Shown here piece after piece: positions 1-6,818 of a stretch of 22,552 nucleotides of DNA. Location: the NCBI GenBank assembly GCA_964369475.1, contig CAYJFK010000039.1:1-22552 (forward strand). The letters run 5' to 3'. The notes below the pieces were generated by a model, which was given only the letters and a program-made list of their open reading frames with translations, was not told the DNA's origin and ran no database searches. Origin of the DNA: CAYJFK01 sp964369475 (lineage in GTDB: Bacteria > Bacillota > Clostridia > Oscillospirales > Feifaniaceae). Position 1 is the first letter of the stretch. Each line of letters begins with the position of its first letter. The translations under genes and the position numbers were made by a program.

Positions 1-88
1 GGAATTTAACGCCAGGGGGCACCCTGATGGTGCCCCCTCGCCGCTCCCCCTCCTTTCGAAGGGGCCTGATTTAAGTTGTTTCTCCAGT
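1..88. repeat. Dispersed repeat, copy 1 (inverted relative to 4527-4614)
   Basis: Positions 1-70 are the reverse complement of 4545-4614 with two substitutions. Weaker similarity (about two thirds identity) continues through 71-88 / 4527-4544. The copy contains a perfect 10-bp stem, AGGGGGCACC (14-23) with GGTGCCCCCT (29-38), around a 5-nt loop. It begins at base 1, so it probably extends beyond the window. It sits directly next to the terminator of the flavoprotein gene. The 13-mer at 13-25 (CAGGGGGCACCCT) also occurs at the right end of element A (7090-7102), which suggests a shared terminus. Confidence 0.85.
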
Positions 89-135
89 AAAAAGTGCTGT
101 CGCAAATGGTACACCATTTGCGACAGCACTTTTAC
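86..135 (-). terminator. Intrinsic terminator of the flavoprotein gene
   Basis: GTGCTGTCGCAAATGG (94-109) pairs perfectly with CCATTTGCGACAGCAC (114-129) around the loop TACA. The flanking A-run and T-run extend the stem. Read on the minus strand, the hairpin follows the stop codon at 145 and ends in a run of five T, as an intrinsic terminator should. Confidence 0.85.
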
Positions 136-144
136 TAATTTATA

Positions 145-1974
145 TTACTGAACTTCTGTGATGCTCTCTGCTGCTATTCTTCCGTATACTAAAACGTCTG
201 TGATAGCGCAAGAACCAACACGCTCGGAACCGTGTGTCGAGCCTGTAACCTCACCTGCGGCGTATAGGCCTTCGATGATGTTGCCCTCTGTGTCGACAAC
301 CTCTGCATTAGGTGTGATCTTGATACCGCCCATTGTGTGGTGAACTGTGGGCGATCCCTTTAGAATGAACCAAGGGCCTTCGTGCATTTCCTGCATACCG
401 TACTCACGGCCAAACTCGTCGTTGTTATTTGCAATACCCTCGTTGTACTTGTCGAGCGTTGCTTGTAGTGCTACGGGGTCGATGTCGTAGTGGTTTGCAA
501 CTTCTTCGAGTGTGTCTGCTTTAAAGAATACGCCTTGCTCAAGGGATGCCTTGTAAACATCTGCGTATGTCTCCTCAAGACCAAGTCTGTCGGCTACTGC
601 CTGATTGTAAACAACATATACATAGTCGCCTTCTTGAGCGATGATCTCAGCCGCTCTGTACTTACGTGTCGAGAACTCGTTAACAAAACGCTCGCCGCCT
701 TGGTTGATGTACATGTGGCCTTCGTTTGTCCAGTTAGGTGCTTCGATAGAAGTGAATACGCCGGTTACAGGATTGTTAAATGGGTAAAGCTGGATTTGCT
801 CCATGTTTTGTAGCTGTGCGCCGATCTCTTGAGCCATTAGCATACCGTCGCCTGTGATACCGACAGCATTACTTGTGGGCATTTCTGCACCAAGCGAAGC
901 CCAGATTGTGTTGTACTGCTCACGCATTTCAACATTTGCGCCAAAGCCGCCAGTTGCAAGGATAACGCCGCCTGTTGCCGAGATAACAGCAGTGTCGTCA
1001 CCTGCCGATACGTTAATGCCCGTTACACGGCCGTTCTCGTCTTGAACAAGGGAATCGCCCTTAACTTCTGTTATGATTTCAACGCCAAGCTCTATTGCCT
1101 TGTCCTCAAGTGTAGCTACAAGAGCCGCACCGTGGCCTATCGGTAGAACCTGTCTTTGAACGCTGTGGCCGCCCTCTTGACCGAGGTAGCCATCTGTAAA
1201 CTCAACCCCTACAAAGTCACGTAGCCAGTGAGTTGTGTCTGCACTGTACTCTGCCATTCTGTAAAGAACGTCGTAGTCTGCAAGCTCGTCGCCTGCTGCA
1301 TATAGGTCATCTGCAAATAGCTCTGCGCTGTCCTCGATGCCCATCTCGTCTTGTAGCCATGTGCCTGCCGCCGCAAACTCGCCGTGAGCCATTATTGTGT
1401 TACCGCCAACAAATGGCATCTTCTCGATAATAACGACCTCTGCACCGTTAGACTTTGCTTCGATAGCAGCTGTAAGACCTGCACCGCCGCCGCCAAGTAT
1501 AACAACATCATATGTTGCATCTTCAAGAGTAACGCCGCTCTCGGCAGAAACTGCCGTTTGTAGTAGCGATACATCGACACCTGCCTCTGTTAGAGCCGCA
1601 GTTGCCGCATTTATTATAGCTGTCGAGGAGAATGTAGCACCTGCTGCCATGTCAACATTAAGGGACTGACCATCTACAATGTTCTGTGGAACATCGCTAA
1701 TAGCCTTGTCGGAAATACCGGCCGATTCTGTGTGCTCTGTTACAACAACATTTGTTATAGCATCTTCAGATAGTGTTACCTCAACAGTAACAGGGCCGTG
1801 GTAGCCTTCTGCGGTAGCTGTGTATGTACCTGCTGGGTAGATGCCTTCTGCGCCGCCCTCTGATTCTACAACAGCATCGTCTACGGGTAGATCCGCAGGC
1901 TCTTCTGCTGTCGAGCAGGCCGCAAGGGAAGCGAGCATGGAAATTGCGATTAGAATTCCAAATAGTTTCTTCAT
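145..1974 (-). CDS. Lipoprotein FMN/FAD-dependent reductase (fumarate/urocanate reductase-like flavoprotein)
   Basis: A 609-residue exported flavoprotein. The N-terminus is a lipoprotein signal with lipobox LAAC and Cys20 as the lipidated residue. Residues about 45-130 form an FMN-binding domain whose segment D108-MAAGA-T114 fits the ApbE flavinylation motif, so FMN is probably attached covalently to Thr114. Residues about 154-605 are a FAD_binding_2 domain with the dinucleotide motif GGGGAG (161-166) and a C-terminal HGSERVGS segment (581-588) in the position of the family's FAD/substrate motif. Related proteins pass electrons to fumarate, urocanate or similar acceptors outside the membrane as a form of anaerobic respiration. 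The substrate cannot be read from the sequence. The RBS AGGAGG (1981-1986) precedes the ATG, and the gene stands alone with its own promoter and terminator. The electron donor (NADH:quinone- or Rnf-like) and ApbE are not in the window. Confidence 0.9.
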   Translation of the reverse strand: MKKLFGILIAISMLASLAACSTAEEPADLPVDDAVVESEGGAEGIYPAGTYTATAEGYHGPVTVEVTLSEDAITNVVVTEHTESAGISDKAISDVPQNIVDGQSLNVDMAAGATFSSTAIINAATAALTEAGVDVSLLQTAVSAESGVTLEDATYDVVILGGGGAGLTAAIEAKSNGAEVVIIEKMPFVGGNTIMAHGEFAAAGTWLQDEMGIEDSAELFADDLYAAGDELADYDVLYRMAEYSADTTHWLRDFVGVEFTDGYLGQEGGHSVQRQVLPIGHGAALVATLEDKAIELGVEIITEVKGDSLVQDENGRVTGINVSAGDDTAVISATGGVILATGGFGANVEMREQYNTIWASLGAEMPTSNAVGITGDGMLMAQEIGAQLQNMEQIQLYPFNNPVTGVFTSIEAPNWTNEGHMYINQGGERFVNEFSTRKYRAAEIIAQEGDYVYVVYNQAVADRLGLEETYADVYKASLEQGVFFKADTLEEVANHYDIDPVALQATLDKYNEGIANNNDEFGREYGMQEMHEGPWFILKGSPTVHHTMGGIKITPNAEVVDTEGNIIEGLYAAGEVTGSTHGSERVGSCAITDVLVYGRIAAESITEVQ

Positions 1975-2049
1975 TTTGTTCCTCCTAAAAATATCTGTCG
2001 GCTATTATTGTTTGTGCTGTCAGCACTTGTTTAGCCGTAAACAATTGCG

Positions 2050-2077
2050 ATTATATCACATTTAATTCACATGTCAA
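2050..2077 (-). promoter_or_regulatory. Sigma-A promoter of the flavoprotein gene
   Basis: On the minus strand, a perfect -35 TTGACA (2072-2077) and a perfect -10 TATAAT (2050-2055) are separated by 16 nt. The predicted leader is about 70 nt. It contains the small palindrome GTGCTGTCAGCAC (2014-2026), which could be an operator or leader hairpin. Confidence 0.85.
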
Positions 2078-2179
2078 GCTTTTTGAAATTTTTGTCTAAA
2101 ACAAACAAAAACTAATATTATTTCAATTTTTGATAAACTTATTGAATTGAAATTCATATTTTTAAAATCAAAATAGCTA

Positions 2180-2219
2180 AAAAACCCTCTTGCACCAATC
2201 GGTTACAAGAGGGGTTTTT
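2180..2219 (-). terminator. Intrinsic terminator downstream of the MATE gene
   Basis: On the minus strand CCCTCTTG and CAAGAGGG (plus-strand arms 2185-2192 and 2206-2213) form a stem followed directly by a T-run. It lies about 170 bp past the MATE stop. The stretch 2087-2385 otherwise holds only AT-rich DNA and a weak hairpin around 2347-2360, and I see no gene in it. Confidence 0.75.
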
Positions 2220-2385
2220 CGAAATTGTAAAGACCTATATCAAAAATGCGCCATATTTTGCAAAGTTCTTATAAACTACAAATCAAACCCTAAAAAACCT
2301 ATTAGTGTAGGGTCACCTTAGAGCAAAATTTTGGTAGACGAGTCGCTGCTTGTCAGCAGATCTTGCTTTGCACTCGAGGAGATAA

Positions 2386-3723
2386 TTAATCTTTGGGCTT
2401 TACATTTGTGCTGATTTTACGCCACATTTTGATCGATATAAGAAAAGTAGCAAATGCAGAAATGGTCTGAGCTAAGAACATTCCGCTCACTCCCATTGCG
2501 CTGGAAAGTATTACAAAAAATAAAATCGGGAAAACTATTGACTCTAAGCTCATTAGTATAATGGACTCTTTGGGCTTTTCAAATGAGGTTAAAAAAGTGC
2601 CTACTACTAAGTTGAACCAGTTAAAGAGATAAGACGGCGCATAGAGCAGTAGCCCTGAAACTGCAATTTCAATCATTTGCTCCTCGCCTTTGCTTGCAAA
2701 GAGTGCTACCAATTCTTCGGGAAAGAGTAGCATTATGCTAAGTGCGACGACAGAAATCGAAACTGCGATAGCAGAAACTTTTTTAAAGGTTTCGTTAACT
2801 CTGTCATGATTTTGCGCTCCGAAGTTGTAGCTTACAATGGGCTGAACGGAGGTTATAACACCAAAAATGACCGGCATTAAGAGCATTTCGATATAGGATA
2901 TAATCGACATGGCCGCCACCCCGTTTGCACCTGCAATAAATAGCATTATTGCATTTGTCAGCATCGACATAAGGGAGCCTGATATATTGGCAAAAAAGTC
3001 CGAGCTGCCGTTATATATAATCATCTTCAAATCTTTAAGAGGAATTTTAGGCGTGGTAAATTTTAAATCAAGCTTGTTTCCTATAAAAAATGATATAGAC
3101 AAAACCGAACCGATCGCCATGCTCATTACTGTCGACAGTGCAGCATAATAAATACCAAGCCCTAAGTGCGCTATAAAATACCAGTTAAATGCAATGTTTA
3201 AAAGCGAGGTTAGAACATTTATCCATGTGCTTTGTTTAACTTTGCCGCATATTAAAAGAAAATTATCAAAAGCAAACATAGGGGCAACAAAGGGAATTGC
3301 AGGAATAAATGCCTTTGTGTAGTCGTAGGCAAGAGCAGCAAGGCTTTGATCTTTTATAAAGGTAAATATAATATCCCGTGCAAAAAAGTTCGCCAAAACC
3401 GCAATAACAGTTCCGAGAGCAAAAATTATTGCCGTGCTTGCAGAAAAAACTCTCGAAGCGTTTTTCCTGTCACCTTGACCGAGCAATACCCCAATGCGCA
3501 CACTCGATCCGCTCGCTATTAGGTCGATCAGTCCAAAGACAATCATGTTTACAGGCATAATAAGGTTTACAGCTGCAAGAGCGTCACTTCCAAGGAAGTT
3601 GCCCATAAAAATGCCGTCAATTACCATGTTTAAGGAGGCTACAATCATGGTTATAATTCCGGGGATCGCTAGTTTTGCTATTAGTTTTCCGATTGGCATG
3701 GTGCCATAGTCATTGTTGTTCAT
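2386..3723 (-). CDS. MATE family multidrug efflux transporter
   Basis: A 445-residue polytopic membrane protein with about twelve hydrophobic segments, the usual MATE size. Recognisable features are the N-terminal GKLIAKLAIPGIITMIVASLN region, the repeated 'D(G/N)ifmG...' loop after helix 1, and the SYNFGAQ motif in the second half, equivalent to 'NyGa(k/q)' in MATE proteins. Family members export cationic drugs or metabolites using a Na+ or H+ gradient. GGAG precedes the ATG at an appropriate distance. The gene lies 51 bp downstream of a TetR regulator on the same strand with no terminator between them, so the two probably form one autoregulated unit. The substrate cannot be predicted. Confidence 0.92.
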   Translation of the reverse strand: MNNNDYGTMPIGKLIAKLAIPGIITMIVASLNMVIDGIFMGNFLGSDALAAVNLIMPVNMIVFGLIDLIASGSSVRIGVLLGQGDRKNASRVFSASTAIIFALGTVIAVLANFFARDIIFTFIKDQSLAALAYDYTKAFIPAIPFVAPMFAFDNFLLICGKVKQSTWINVLTSLLNIAFNWYFIAHLGLGIYYAALSTVMSMAIGSVLSISFFIGNKLDLKFTTPKIPLKDLKMIIYNGSSDFFANISGSLMSMLTNAIMLFIAGANGVAAMSIISYIEMLLMPVIFGVITSVQPIVSYNFGAQNHDRVNETFKKVSAIAVSISVVALSIMLLFPEELVALFASKGEEQMIEIAVSGLLLYAPSYLFNWFNLVVGTFLTSFEKPKESIILMSLESIVFPILFFVILSSAMGVSGMFLAQTISAFATFLISIKMWRKISTNVKPKD

Positions 3724-3774
3724 CAGTTCTCCAAATTTGTTAGTTGTTTGTTATATTGCTATATGGTAAATTAA

Positions 3775-4350
3775 TTATAAGAACATTCGCTCGATTACAT
3801 TTGTAACAACGCTCTTTGCGTTTATAGCTATATTGTTCAATATTGCGCTATCAAGCCCTAAAAATACAGCACAAAGAATTTCGGCATTTTCCGTAACATT
3901 AAAGCCCTCTTTAAATGCCTTTATCGAAAGCCCGTGATGCAGATACTCTTTTAATGAGTTTAGCATATCTTGGTTGGAGCTATCGACTATCTCTCTAATT
4001 TCGGGTATTCGCACTGCTTGTAAACTTGTTTCGGCAAAGATTTTGCGAAGCTCGTCGTTTGTTTCGTAGCCGTCTATAAGCTCGTAGCACATGCTCAGCA
4101 GTAGTTGCTTGTATTGCTCAGGGTCTGTAACTTGCCGTATCTGTTCAATTTCGCTCGAAAAGTCCGTTATATAATACTGCCTTACAATTTCAATCAAAAC
4201 CTGTTCTTTACTGTCGAAAAAGTGGTAAAAGGAAGATTTGGTAACACCTACATTTTTGCAAATCATGTTGATAGATGCCTTTTCGTACCCGACCGTTGCC
4301 ATAAGCTCATACATAGAGAGCAGTATTTTTTCCGCTGTATTGTGTGACAT
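3775..4350 (-). CDS. TetR/AcrR family transcriptional regulator (of the MATE operon)
   Basis: A 191-residue protein with an N-terminal TetR helix-turn-helix. The sequence from about residue 22 (YEKASINMICKNVGVTKSSF, then YHFFDSKEQVL) is the classical recognition region. The C-terminal part is a generic ligand-binding domain. I start the protein at the ATG at 4350 because GGAGG (4356-4360) lies 5 nt upstream. A longer reading would begin at a TTG that overlaps this RBS. It precedes the MATE gene and has a strong promoter with a palindromic candidate operator near the transcription start, so it probably represses its own operon until an effluxed compound binds. Confidence 0.92.
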   Translation of the reverse strand: MSHNTAEKILLSMYELMATVGYEKASINMICKNVGVTKSSFYHFFDSKEQVLIEIVRQYYITDFSSEIEQIRQVTDPEQYKQLLLSMCYELIDGYETNDELRKIFAETSLQAVRIPEIREIVDSSNQDMLNSLKEYLHHGLSIKAFKEGFNVTENAEILCAVFLGLDSAILNNIAINAKSVVTNVIERMFL

Positions 4351-4371
4351 ATTTACCTCCAATTAATGTAC

Positions 4372-4420
4372 TGACCGTTTGGTACGATAACAATATAACA
4401 ACACTTTTAAGCTTTGTCAA
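4372..4420 (-). promoter_or_regulatory. Promoter and candidate TetR operator of the tetR-MATE operon
   Basis: On the minus strand, -35 TTGACA (4415-4420) and -10 TATATT (4392-4397) are separated by exactly 17 nt. Just downstream, over the predicted transcription start, lies the imperfect palindrome TGACCGTTTGGTAC (4372-4385), placed where a repressor would block RNA polymerase. The promoter is clear; the operator is inferred from position and partial symmetry. Confidence 0.75.
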
Positions 4421-4484
4421 GATCATTTTTGCAGTTTTTATTTATTTAACAATTAGTTCACAATCAGTAGCTTCCAAACTTATA

Positions 4485-4524
4485 CCAAAATAAAAGAGGT
4501 GATACGAAACAATCGTATCACCTC
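4485..4524 (-). terminator. Palindromic terminator (29-bp hairpin, copy 1)
   Basis: GAGGTGATACGA (4496-4507) pairs perfectly with TCGTATCACCTC (4513-4524) around AACAA. On the minus strand the stem is followed by a T-rich tail (complement of 4485-4495), which suits an intrinsic terminator for the GNAT gene just before the tetR promoter. The identical 29 bp recur at 4685-4713. Confidence 0.65.
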
Positions 4525-4526
4525 AG

Positions 4527-4614
4527 ACTAGAGAAAAAGATAAGATCAAGCCCCTTCGAAAGGAGGGGGAGCGGCGAGGGGGCACCATCAGGGTGCCCTC
4601 TGGCGTTAAATTCC
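4527..4614. repeat. Dispersed repeat, copy 2 (inverted relative to 1-88)
   Basis: This is the reverse complement of the sequence at the left edge of the window: two differences over 70 bp (4545-4614), then a diverged 18-bp extension. It holds two competing hairpins. The first is GGGCACC..GGTGCCC around ATCA (within 4576-4600). The second is GCCCTC (4595-4600) with GAGGGC (4621-4626), enclosing GGCG (4602-4605) / CGCC (4615-4618). Together the two copies bracket the flavoprotein, MATE and TetR genes. Confidence 0.85.
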
Positions 4615-4630
4615 CGCCCCGAGGGCGTCA

Positions 4631-4765
4631 AAATCAGCGCCAGCTGATTTCCTCAGCTTGGAGAAAACGCTTTTTCTCCAAGCTGAGGTGATACGAAACA
4701 ATCGTATCACCTCGAATGGGAGAGTGGGGCTTGCCCACATGGACGGAGTTAAATCCAACCCATGT
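4631..4765. repeat. Cluster of hairpins including second copy of the 29-bp palindrome
   Basis: Four stem-loops follow one another. AAATCAGC/GCTGATTT (4631-4638 / 4643-4650). CCTCAGCTTGGAGAAAA with its perfect complement (4651-4667 / 4672-4688, loop CGCT). The 29-bp palindrome at 4685-4713, identical to 4496-4524 but without a T-tail. ACATGG/CCATGT (4737-4742 / 4760-4765) with an inner GGA/TCC, ending 14 bp before the GNAT stop. There is no gene between 4363 and 4778; the region is promoter, repeats and hairpins only. Confidence 0.75.
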
Positions 4766-4778
4766 CGCTATTTTTTCC

Positions 4779-5591
4779 TTATTCTATTGGTAGGCCGTTT
4801 AATTTCAAAAAGCTAAGCTTGTCCATATATCCTCGTTGAAAGACAATCTTGCCATCGACAATATGAAAAAATCCGCAACCCCTAAAGCCTTTTGGATCTT
4901 TCCATTCCATTATTGCCCACTCGTTGTCCATAAAAATATTGTCCAAAATGCAGACCATCTCGGCCGTTTCAAATTCTTCTACAAAGCGCTGATAAATAGC
5001 ACTCTTGCCAACAACAGGCTCGGTTACGACCTGATGGTTTGTCGCATCAATACTGTAAAACTCCGACAGTTCTTTTGCCTTTGCACAGTTGAATGTGTCG
5101 ATCCAGTTTAGCAAAATTTCCTTTGGCGACAGCTCGCCGCCAATTTTGCGAGTGTATAAAACCCTGCTACCGCCCTCGCCCTCTACTATGCCGCTATTTA
5201 CAAAGCCCATCTTTTGATAAAATCTGTTGGCCCTCGGCGAGGTTACAAAGCATTCGAGTTTGATTTCGTCATACTTAGTAAATAAATTTTGCGTTGCATA
5301 GGCTATCAGTTTTTGAGCAATGCCCTTGCCCCAGTAGGGGAGATCGACAGATAGGCCTTGTATCTCGTTTTTATCTGTAAACAAAAATCCTATAATTGTC
5401 TCTCGGTCTAATATAATCGTTGCATTGTCGTAGATTGAAGATAGGTCGCTGTCGCAAGCACCGCTATTTATATAGTTGTCGGCAGTCTCATCGCCAAGAT
5501 GTGTCCGCTCGTACAGATCGACAATTTTGCGCCCAAGTGCAAGCAAATCGACCTTGTCTGCCTCTGTTGCTTTTCTTATTGTGTAGCTCAT
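4779..5591 (-). CDS. GNAT N-acetyltransferase fused to a SnoaL/NTF2-like domain
   Basis: A 270-residue two-domain protein. Residues about 1-150 are a GNAT acetyltransferase fold: MSYTIRKATEAD start, then GLSVDLPYWGKGIAQKLIAY with the acetyl-CoA pyrophosphate-binding loop, then NRFYQKMGFV as the late strand/helix motif. Residues about 155-268 resemble a SnoaL/NTF2-like domain (KEILLNWIDTFNCAKAKELSEFYSIDA... and GCGFFHIVDGKIVFQRGYMD near the end), a small cone-shaped fold used for ligand binding or catalysis. The GNAT part would acetylate an amine on a small molecule or protein; the substrate is unknown. GGAGG precedes the ATG. The gene is monocistronic and divergent from the choloylglycine hydrolase gene. 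Confidence 0.85.
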   Translation of the reverse strand: MSYTIRKATEADKVDLLALGRKIVDLYERTHLGDETADNYINSGACDSDLSSIYDNATIILDRETIIGFLFTDKNEIQGLSVDLPYWGKGIAQKLIAYATQNLFTKYDEIKLECFVTSPRANRFYQKMGFVNSGIVEGEGGSRVLYTRKIGGELSPKEILLNWIDTFNCAKAKELSEFYSIDATNHQVVTEPVVGKSAIYQRFVEEFETAEMVCILDNIFMDNEWAIMEWKDPKGFRGCGFFHIVDGKIVFQRGYMDKLSFLKLNGLPIE

Positions 5592-5655
5592 ATTTCCTCC
5601 AATGTGTTTCTTGTTATTTTACCTTGAAGCTATTAACTAATATTTAAATATACCC

Positions 5656-5682
5656 ATTATACATTTTTTTTGAGAATTTCAA
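5656..5682 (-). promoter_or_regulatory. Probable promoter of the GNAT gene
   Basis: On the minus strand there is a perfect -10 TATAAT (5656-5661) with TTGAAA (5677-5682) 15 nt upstream. The spacer is short, so the -35 assignment is less certain than the -10. Confidence 0.5.
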
Positions 5683-5738
5683 AGAGAAAGTTAATCATCT
5701 AAAAAACTTTTATCCAAACTGCTATTTATTTGCTTTTG

Positions 5739-5761
5739 TGTTATAATAAGAAAAAAGGAGG
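5739..5761 (+). promoter_or_regulatory. Extended -10 promoter and RBS of the choloylglycine hydrolase gene
   Basis: TGTTATAAT (5739-5747) is an extended -10 element with no good -35 box. AAGGAGG (5755-5761) lies 7 nt before the ATG at 5769 and sets that start. The predicted leader is very short. Confidence 0.55.
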
Positions 5762-5768
5762 TTTTGCT

Positions 5769-6740
5769 ATGTGTACATCTATTTCGTGGAACAATGGAGA
5801 TTTTTATATCGGTAGGAATATGGATATTAGCTTTGATTTCGACAGAAAAGTTGTGGTAGTGCCAAGAAATTATCCGTTTGCATTTAAAGAAATGCCGACA
5901 CCGGACAGTCACTATGCCATAATGGGTGCGGCCATGGTAGTTGATAACTACCCACTTTTTGCCGAAGCGGTAAACGAAAAAGGACTCTATATGGCAGGGC
6001 TTAATTTTCCTGATATGGCACAGTACAACAAAAGCGAGAAGGGAGTGGACAATGTTTCTGTTATAGAATTTATTCCCTATATCCTATGCAAAGCAGACAG
6101 CGTAAAATCGGCAACAGAGCTTTTGGAGAGCATAAACATAACCGATAGACCATTTATGCCAAGTCTGCCAATACCGACACTGCATTTTATCATCTCGGAT
6201 AAAAGCGGCTCGGTAGTTGTTGAGTGCACAAAAACGGGGATGCATATATACCAAAACAAAACAGGGGTAATGACAAATAACCCCTCCTTTGACATGCAAA
6301 TGCACAATCTAAACAACTATATGCACATATCAAATAAAAACCCTCAAAACAACATGACAGATGAAATAGAGCTTAAGACATACTGCATGGGAATGGGTGG
6401 ACTTGGGCTACCGGGGGATTATTCATCACAGTCGAGATTTGTAAAAGCATATTTCCTAAAGGCAAATGCCGTTGCCGAGAAAACAGAAAGCGCATCGGTT
6501 TCTCAAATGTTCCACATGTTAGATGGGGTTGCTATGGTGCGAGGTAGTGTTATGGAGGGCGACAACTATGATATAACGGTCTATTCGTGCTGTATCAATG
6601 CAGATAAGGGAATATATTATTTTAAAACATACGACAGTAGCGCAGTCTCTGCCGTTCATATGCATAACGTAGATCTTGCAGGCGGCGAGCTTGCGATCTA
6701 TCCGTATAGCACAAATAATCAGATTTTTAATGTTAACTAA
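5769..6740 (+). CDS. bsh: Choloylglycine hydrolase family protein (probable bile salt hydrolase)
   Basis: A 323-residue Ntn-hydrolase. The start at 5769 is set by the strong RBS and leaves MCT, so removal of Met1 exposes the catalytic nucleophile Cys2. Other active-site positions known from the family are in place: Arg16 and Asp19 in GRNMD, Asn79 in AGLNFP, Asn171 in TNNPSFD, and Arg223 in LPGDYSSQSRF. The C-terminal AMVRGS and KGIYYFKTYD stretches also match bile salt hydrolases of Gram-positive gut bacteria. The enzyme cleaves the amide bond of glycine- or taurine-conjugated bile acids. A penicillin V acylase or acyl-homoserine lactone acylase activity is possible in the same family. There is no signal peptide, so it is cytoplasmic. 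It is monocistronic and divergent from the GNAT gene. Confidence 0.88.
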   Translation: MCTSISWNNGDFYIGRNMDISFDFDRKVVVVPRNYPFAFKEMPTPDSHYAIMGAAMVVDNYPLFAEAVNEKGLYMAGLNFPDMAQYNKSEKGVDNVSVIEFIPYILCKADSVKSATELLESINITDRPFMPSLPIPTLHFIISDKSGSVVVECTKTGMHIYQNKTGVMTNNPSFDMQMHNLNNYMHISNKNPQNNMTDEIELKTYCMGMGGLGLPGDYSSQSRFVKAYFLKANAVAEKTESASVSQMFHMLDGVAMVRGSVMEGDNYDITVYSCCINADKGIYYFKTYDSSAVSAVHMHNVDLAGGELAIYPYSTNNQIFNVN

Positions 6741-6818
6741 CTTTTTTCACAGACTGCTTATTAGAATTTAATGTGTAAAAACAGGAAGTAATTTCTGTTC
6801 GGGTGTTGTATAATACAG

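Noticed and set aside
490..813. A 107-codon plus-strand frame inside the flavoprotein gene
   Set aside because: It is antisense to a well-conserved coding region and has no RBS.
2300..2376. A degenerate relic of element A/C suggested by GTAGGGTCACC and TGCTTGTCAG
   Set aside because: I found no paired arms or complementary tips; the resemblance is limited to a few short words.
6780..6799. Hairpin AACAGGAA/TTTCTGTT as terminator of the choloylglycine hydrolase gene
   Set aside because: The stem has a mismatch, is AT-rich and has no T-run after it.
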